Below, one piece after another: positions 59,171 through 64,000 of a stretch of DNA of 64,000 bases. Below the pieces are notes generated by a model, which saw only the letters and a list, made by a program, of their open reading frames with translations, did not search any database and was not told where the DNA came from. The stretch is from Bartonella sp. AR 15-3 (GTDB lineage: Bacteria > Pseudomonadota > Alphaproteobacteria > Rhizobiales > Rhizobiaceae), in the NCBI RefSeq assembly GCF_002022445.1, contig NZ_MUYE01000001.1, positions 930,001 to 994,000 of the forward strand, given 5' to 3'. Both the position numbers and the translations under genes were made by a program. Each line of letters begins with the position of its first letter. The first letter of the stretch is position 1.

Positions 59171-59776
59171 AATTCTTATCCTTTTTATTTCAAACCATCA
59201 TAAGAAAGAAAACTTGTGCGAGACTTGTCTTCGCATTTTTAAATCTACAAGAAAATGAAATCATATCCCGGCCCCGCACTATAGATGTTTTTTTACCATA
59301 CACCTTGCTTTTATTAGCTATAATAGCAAGGAGTTAACTGTCATAAATGAATTAACTTCCTGATTTAATAAACAACATAAGCATCACACTCAACCATCGC
59401 GATACTACTCTTCATCTCTTTGATAAGAAGAATTTTTCACACTTAACCAAGAAACCAAGAAAAAACCTCATCTTGTTCGTTAAGGCTTGACACAAAATCA
59501 ATCTATACAGCTTATCATCAATGAAAGAATAACCTTTTCAAACAGCATTCCTTTTTCTATCAGAAGATTCACACAGAACTTTGCAAACATACCCTTAATT
59601 TATTAGGTTTATAAGAAAACCGATCAAGCTCTCTAAAATATCTCATGTTGTCTTCTCCAGACTTCTCTGAACAAATCATAAGCCATAAAAAGAAAAAATA
59701 CTAACTAAACACAAACCTGTACACAACAAAATATAATCTCTTGAAAAAGAATTTTATCTTTTGCTCCTATCAGCTG
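59171..59776. other. Intergenic region between fliI and flgB
   Basis: About 600 AT-rich bases. The first 50 hold the flgB promoter motif; the rest has no recognised gene and no clear terminator for fliI. Confidence 0.45.
59197..59222 (-). promoter_or_regulatory. Candidate flagellar promoter of the flgB operon
   Basis: Reverse strand: CTCGCACAAG, exactly ten bases, then TATGAT, which ends 27 bases before the flgB ATG. An additional ACAAG lies 11 bases upstream of the motif. Confidence 0.55.
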
Positions 59777-61306
59777 TTATTGACTTTTCAATAATCTAGC
59801 TAATTCTTCATAGGGATCAATAATAAGTGGCATATCAGGATTTTGCTTTATTGCAGTATATACAGAGGGAACTAAAAAGACTGCTTGATCAAGAACATGG
59901 TCTATCCCTGGACGATAAGCACCCATAGCACGTAAATCACGTGTTTCTTCGTAGCGAAAAATCATCTCTTTTAAATTTTTAACCAATGTACATTGTTCAG
60001 GTGTCCAGCTATGAGATGCCAAACGTGAAATAGAAGAAAGAATATCAACAGCAGGAAATCGTCCTTGTGCAGCAATAGCACGATCAAGAACAATATGACC
60101 ATCCAAAATTCCACGAATAGTATCAGCAATAGGATCATTATGGTCATCACCATCAACCAACACTGCATAAACACCTGTAATAGATCCTTTCCTTTCCCTA
60201 CCTGGACCTGCACGTTCCAACAAACGGGACAATTCACTAAAAACTCGTGGAGGAAATCCACGTGAAACAGGTGGCTCATGAGCAGTAATAGCAATTTCTC
60301 TGGCTGCTAAAGCATAACGCGTAATAGAATCAACAACAAGCAAAACATTATCCCCTAAAGAAGAAAAATATTCAGCAATTGTTGTAGCCATAATTGGAGC
60401 TAAACGCCGCATCATTGGACTTTCATCACCTGTTGCGATCACCCCAATCAATTTGTGTAATTTATCTTGTACTATATCATCAAGCATATCACGTACTTCA
60501 CGACCACGCTCTCCTGTAAGCGCTAAAACAACCGTATCAAAATGATCAGCTTGCATCATCATAGACAAAAGAGTCGACTTTCCTACCCCAGAACCAGAAA
60601 AAATTCCAATACGCTGCCCAAAACACAGGGGCGTGAAAATATCAATAACCTTAACGCCCGTGCGCAATCCTGCACCCACACGTGCACGTTTCAATGCTGG
60701 AGGTGCATAAGCCTCAATCGCCATATTTCGCGGACCAGAAGACAATACCCCCTTGCCATCAATAGCCTCACCAAAAGCATTAACAATCCGTCCACACCAA
60801 GAGCGATCTGGAGCAACAAAAAGAGGCCCTTTTGGAAAAACGGAAGCAGCAAGTATAGGAACAACAGTTTCATCATAAGGTTTAATTAAAGCACTTTCTT
60901 CATTAACACGAATAATTTCACCTCGTAGAAGCTGTGTCTCACACTCAATACAAACTGTATCACCCAATAAGACAGATTGTGATAAACCACGTGCAACTAA
61001 TGTCCCTCGTGCTACATCACTAATAACACCACCTTGACTCACAAGATGAGAATAATGGTCGTTTTTGCGTTTTGCAAAATCAAGCAATCGATTTAAAGCA
61101 GTAGGAGAAGGAGTTGTCTCAATTATGTCAGTATTTGAATCAGCATTTGCTGCCTCTTTGGAAAAATTTGCCGTACCATCTGACTCCTCAGCATTAGTAT
61201 CAGTGTCTTTTGCATCAGTAAGAGAAGAATTTATAACTGTATCTATTGTTGGCATAGCATTGGCTAAAACAATTTCTGGCACAGAACCATTTTTACTCTC
61301 TAGCAT
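59777..61306 (-). CDS. fliI: Flagellar export ATPase FliI
   Basis: The 509-residue ATPase has an unusual N-terminal extension of about 65 residues rich in Asp, Glu, Thr and Ser. The conserved body follows: Walker A GSGVGKST, Walker B VLLVVDSITRYA, and the ERAGPGRERKGSITGVYAVL segment. FliI unfolds or releases export substrates at the base of the flagellar type III machine. It lies 40 bases after flgF and is last in DUF1217-flgF-fliI. Confidence 0.94.
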   Translation of the reverse strand: MLESKNGSVPEIVLANAMPTIDTVINSSLTDAKDTDTNAEESDGTANFSKEAANADSNTDIIETTPSPTALNRLLDFAKRKNDHYSHLVSQGGVISDVARGTLVARGLSQSVLLGDTVCIECETQLLRGEIIRVNEESALIKPYDETVVPILAASVFPKGPLFVAPDRSWCGRIVNAFGEAIDGKGVLSSGPRNMAIEAYAPPALKRARVGAGLRTGVKVIDIFTPLCFGQRIGIFSGSGVGKSTLLSMMMQADHFDTVVLALTGERGREVRDMLDDIVQDKLHKLIGVIATGDESPMMRRLAPIMATTIAEYFSSLGDNVLLVVDSITRYALAAREIAITAHEPPVSRGFPPRVFSELSRLLERAGPGRERKGSITGVYAVLVDGDDHNDPIADTIRGILDGHIVLDRAIAAQGRFPAVDILSSISRLASHSWTPEQCTLVKNLKEMIFRYEETRDLRAMGAYRPGIDHVLDQAVFLVPSVYTAIKQNPDMPLIIDPYEELARLLKSQ

Positions 61307-61346
61307 TGTACATACTCTTTAACACAAAACTTCTATGATCAAATAT

Positions 61347-62081
61347 TTATATTTTTCCACTCAGAATTTGAATAGACTTAGAACGCATTTCTTCTTGCTG
61401 ACGAAGCATTGCTTCAACACGTTCAAAAGCACGGCTTACTTCAATAAGACGAGTCATCTCTATAACACCATTCACATTCGAACTTTCAATATATCCCTGG
61501 ACAACGCCATCACCGTTGCCCTCTTCTGACTGAAAAGCAGCTCTATCAGGAATCACAGAAGAATTCGGTCCATAACGCAACTGGGTACCTGGTTGAAATT
61601 GAAATAAACCAATTTTTCCAACAAAGACATTATCCTGATAGATACTCCCATCAGTTACAATACGCAGCATTCCCCCTGCTGGATTAAGCTGAATTGGTGC
61701 ACCTCCTTCATCTAAAAAAGGCAACCCTGTCACAGAAACCAACCCCCCTTCTGGAGTCATGATCATTCGTCCATCACGAGTATAAACTTGTCCGAAAGAT
61801 GCTTGCATAGAAAAATAGGAATCGCCTGTTACAGCAATATCAAGTGCATTACCCGTTTGTATCAAAGAACCACGATCAGTGGAAATATATCCCTTGCCAG
61901 CACTTGTGAAAAAAACATGATCCCCCTGTTCATGTGCAACAGAAGACACTAATGTATCGAACTTCATACCACCCGCACGAAAACCTGGTGTATTCACATT
62001 CGCCATATTTTGCGCAATAGTCTCCATTCGCCGTTCCAAACCAATTTGGCCTGAAACACCCACATAAATCGGATTTTGCAT
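61347..62081 (-). CDS. flgF: Flagellar proximal rod protein FlgF
   Basis: The 244-residue protein has the rod start GQIGLERRMETIAQNMANVN-TPGFRAGG and ends TRLIEVSRAFERVEAMLRQQ. FlgF is a proximal rod subunit. It lies 39 bases after the DUF1217 gene and 40 before fliI. Confidence 0.92.
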   Translation of the reverse strand: MQNPIYVGVSGQIGLERRMETIAQNMANVNTPGFRAGGMKFDTLVSSVAHEQGDHVFFTSAGKGYISTDRGSLIQTGNALDIAVTGDSYFSMQASFGQVYTRDGRMIMTPEGGLVSVTGLPFLDEGGAPIQLNPAGGMLRIVTDGSIYQDNVFVGKIGLFQFQPGTQLRYGPNSSVIPDRAAFQSEEGNGDGVVQGYIESSNVNGVIEMTRLIEVSRAFERVEAMLRQQEEMRSKSIQILSGKI

Positions 62082-62120
62082 ATACCTAGTCCCTTTTCTG
62101 GAATCTTATCAACGACTTGC

Positions 62121-62921
62121 TTACAGACCACCCTGTTTGAAAAATTGTAAAGCCATTATTGTTTCATTTGAAAAAGTTAATCCTCTGCCTACATTTGATC
62201 CTTGCAAAATCATTAAAGCGGGATTAACAACTGTTTGATTTTGAACATCATACATAGCAGAAAATTTTGCAATGAGATGTTCTAATTTCTTTGGATCTTG
62301 TAAATCCTTAAGCGACATACGTGACTCTAACAAAGATTTTTGCGCTTCAATTGGCGATGTAAGCACATTCTCAGAAATATTGAAGGCCTTAAAAATAACA
62401 GCGGACAAAGCCTTATCACTGAGGATCTGATAAGCCCAATTTTTTTCTGTCAGAATATTATCCTTCACCATTCCGCCAACAGTTCGAGTGAAATACAAAG
62501 CAAGACGTGTTCCCTCATTAACTTGTCCTGCTTCAACTTCCAATGTTTGTTGTATATATTTATTCACGGTAATTGTTTTCGCGCTCTCTCTTTGTGTCGT
62601 TTTTTCACCATATTTGCTAAAATTAAATGCCTCTGCAAATTGCTGATAACGCTTATCTACTAATTGAGCAGCGTACTGAGGATCTGAAAGCACCTTACGA
62701 ATCATGCCTTTAGCAAAAATCATATCTTCCAATCCATAAGCTTTCATAGCATAATTATAAATCTTATCATTTGCCAAAAAATCATCAACTGATTTCACAC
62801 CAATAATATGCTTAACGTAATAATCTGTCTCATGTTTAACTTGTGGCTTTTTGAAAAGCCGATCAAACGTTTGTTTCATATTATCAATTGTACTTCTGTA
62901 ACTCGTATATGTGCTAATCAT
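62121..62921 (-). CDS. DUF1217 flagellar cluster protein
   Basis: The 266-residue protein shows the DUF1217 pattern (DYYVKHIIGVKSVDDFLAND, YGLEDMIFAKGMIRKVLSDP). Family members are found next to motA and flgF in Rhizobiales, and their role is not known. I chose the ATG at 62921, which has GAGAGGGG six bases upstream, over the ATG at 62942. It is divergent from motA. Confidence 0.85.
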   Translation of the reverse strand: MISTYTSYRSTIDNMKQTFDRLFKKPQVKHETDYYVKHIIGVKSVDDFLANDKIYNYAMKAYGLEDMIFAKGMIRKVLSDPQYAAQLVDKRYQQFAEAFNFSKYGEKTTQRESAKTITVNKYIQQTLEVEAGQVNEGTRLALYFTRTVGGMVKDNILTEKNWAYQILSDKALSAVIFKAFNISENVLTSPIEAQKSLLESRMSLKDLQDPKKLEHLIAKFSAMYDVQNQTVVNPALMILQGSNVGRGLTFSNETIMALQFFKQGGL

Positions 62922-63110
62922 AGGAAACCCCTCTCTACACATGCCCCCATTTAAAGCATAAAACTTGTCTAAAACTTATGATAAAATCACTTTGTTATTA
63001 TTAATAAGAACTATTTTATAAGCCTTTGTTAATAGACTAAATGCTTTGTATTTTATAAATTGTTATATCTCTTAACACTTTTTTATAATATTAAGCAAAT
63101 AAATGGTAAG

Positions 63111-63137
63111 TTTTACACAAGCATAAATATTTATATT
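63111..63137 (+). promoter_or_regulatory. Candidate flagellar promoter of motA
   Basis: Forward strand: TTTACACAAG, exactly ten bases, then TATATT, 33 bases before the motA start codon. It is the fourth instance of the flagellar promoter arrangement and lies on the opposite strand to the other three. Confidence 0.5.
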
Positions 63138-63170
63138 TCCACAAAAATTGAAAATAAGGAGCTTACAGCC

Positions 63171-64000
63171 TTGGGTGTTATTATAGGGTTAGTAATTATT
63201 TTTGGATCCATACTTGGTGGTTATGTTGCCATGGGAGGCCATATTGATGTTTTAATACAACCATGGGAATTTGTTATCATTTTAGGATCAGCCATTGGAA
63301 CATTTATTGTTGCCAATCCTTTTTCTGCTATTAAAGATACACTGAAAGCAACAATAGAAGCAATGAAAGATGCTGTCCCAAAACAAAAAGATTTTTTATC
63401 ACTATTGGGTTTACTTTACGTGCTTATGCGCGAAATGCGTTCAAAATCAAGATCTGAAATGGAAAATCATATTGACAATCCGAAAGAATCTACACTCTTT
63501 CAGCAATATCCTCTGATCTTAAAAGATGAATCTTTAACCAATTTTATTTGTGACTATTGCCGTCTTATTGTCATGGGGAATACACGCCATTTTGAAATTG
63601 AAGCTTTGATGGATGAAGAAATCCATACAATTTCATACGATTCTCAAAAACCCTATCAAGCAATGCAAACCATGGCTGATGCTCTTCCAGCTCTTGGAAT
63701 TGTCGCAGCTGTTTTAGGTGTAGTTAAAGCCATGGGAGCCATTAGCGAACCACCAGAAGTGTTAGGACACTTGATTGGAGCTGCCCTTGTAGGAACCTTT
63801 GCTGGTATTTTTTTTGCCTATGGTATCTTTGGCCCTCTAGCCTCAAAAATCAAAACAGTGCGTAATAAAAAAGTGCGTATTTACATTGTTGTTAAACAAA
63901 CATTGTTGGCTTACATGAACGGAGCAATACCCCAAATAGCAATCGAGTACGGTCGTAAAACCATCTCAGCAAAAGACCGTCCAACAATCGATGTTATGGA
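63171..64000 (+). CDS. motA: Flagellar stator protein MotA (3' end cut by window edge)
   Basis: Translation from a TTG at 63171 (GGAG ten bases upstream) gives 276 residues to the window edge. The start [20 protein letters not shown] and [20 protein letters not shown] match MotA, with later [20 protein letters not shown] in the transmembrane proton-channel region. MotA forms the stator with MotB. In Brucella-like clusters fliM, fliN, fliG and flhB follow motA. The TTG start is unusual but supported by the match of the N-terminus to the family. Confidence 0.9.
   Translation, partial: MGVIIGLVIIFGSILGGYVAMGGHIDVLIQPWEFVIILGSAIGTFIVANPFSAIKDTLKATIEAMKDAVPKQKDFLSLLGLLYVLMREMRSKSRSEMENHIDNPKESTLFQQYPLILKDESLTNFICDYCRLIVMGNTRHFEIEALMDEEIHTISYDSQKPYQAMQTMADALPALGIVAAVLGVVKAMGAISEPPEVLGHLIGAALVGTFAGIFFAYGIFGPLASKIKTVRNKKVRIYIVVKQTLLAYMNGAIPQIAIEYGRKTISAKDRPTIDVM

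Noticed and set aside
1-64000. tRNA, rRNA, CRISPR array, IS element or prophage
   Set aside because: I looked through the spacers for GTTCGAATC-type tRNA loops, regular spacer-repeat arrays, transposase motifs and integrase signatures and found none; weak cases could be missed by eye.

Overview
The window is an AT-rich alphaproteobacterial chromosome segment whose gene order and protein families point to Bartonella (Rhizobiales). The evidence is the rhizobial flagellar set (motB-motC-fliK, motE, flaF/flbT, an FtcR/Rem-type regulator), the dapA-smpB / rpoZ-rsh-pyrE block, and Iba-like autotransporters. Because it carries a flagellar cluster, it should belong to a flagellated Bartonella (bacilliformis, schoenbuchensis or clarridgeiae/rochalimae type). 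This is inferred from gene content; no database was searched.

Layout. Bases 1-18600 are housekeeping: a DUF2062 protein (cut by the window edge), pyrE, the (p)ppGpp synthetase/hydrolase and rpoZ; a family-5 uracil-DNA glycosylase; smpB-dapA; a soluble lytic transglycosylase; alanine racemase; the glycine cleavage operon gcvT-gcvH-gcvP with a probable eroded glycine riboswitch; a LonN-domain protein with a Trm112-like protein; and asd. Bases 18600-28600 hold an SH3-domain secreted protein, the methionine importer metQ-metN-metI, a MaoC-like hydratase, a SAF-domain NAD(P)-dependent oxidoreductase and a four-gene iron-siderophore importer. A small unidentified gene follows.

Bases 29784-64000 are flagellar. 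There are four operon heads: flgE-flgK-flgL-flaF-flbT-flgD-fliQ; fliF-(fliH-like)-motB-motC-fliK-lytic transglycosylase, followed by ftcR; flgB-flgC-fliE-flgG-flgA-flgI-motE-flgH-fliL-fliP; and motA (rightward, cut by the window edge). DUF1217-flgF-fliI diverges from motA. These genes cover basal body, rod, hook, export gate, ATPase and stator. flhA, fliR, flhB, fliG/M/N and flagellin are not in the window. flgK is broken by two one-base frameshifts, both inside homopolymers.

Three autotransporter genes (43276-52040) sit between the fliF and fliP operons. The first is a pseudogene (frameshift plus in-frame stop), the second is intact (1047 aa), and the third is intact, divergent and on the other strand. 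The first two share an almost identical 3' block of about 1.6 kb, including the terminator, which suggests recent duplication or gene conversion.

The main new observation is a promoter-like arrangement, a 10-mer of the form YTYRCRCAAG followed by exactly 10 bases and a TATRRT-like hexamer. It lies upstream of flgE, fliF, flgB and motA and is a candidate binding site for the FtcR-type regulator. Other points are paired palindromic direct repeats before the intact autotransporter, a 30-bp-spaced inverted repeat before the iron importer, and a hairpin between its first two genes.
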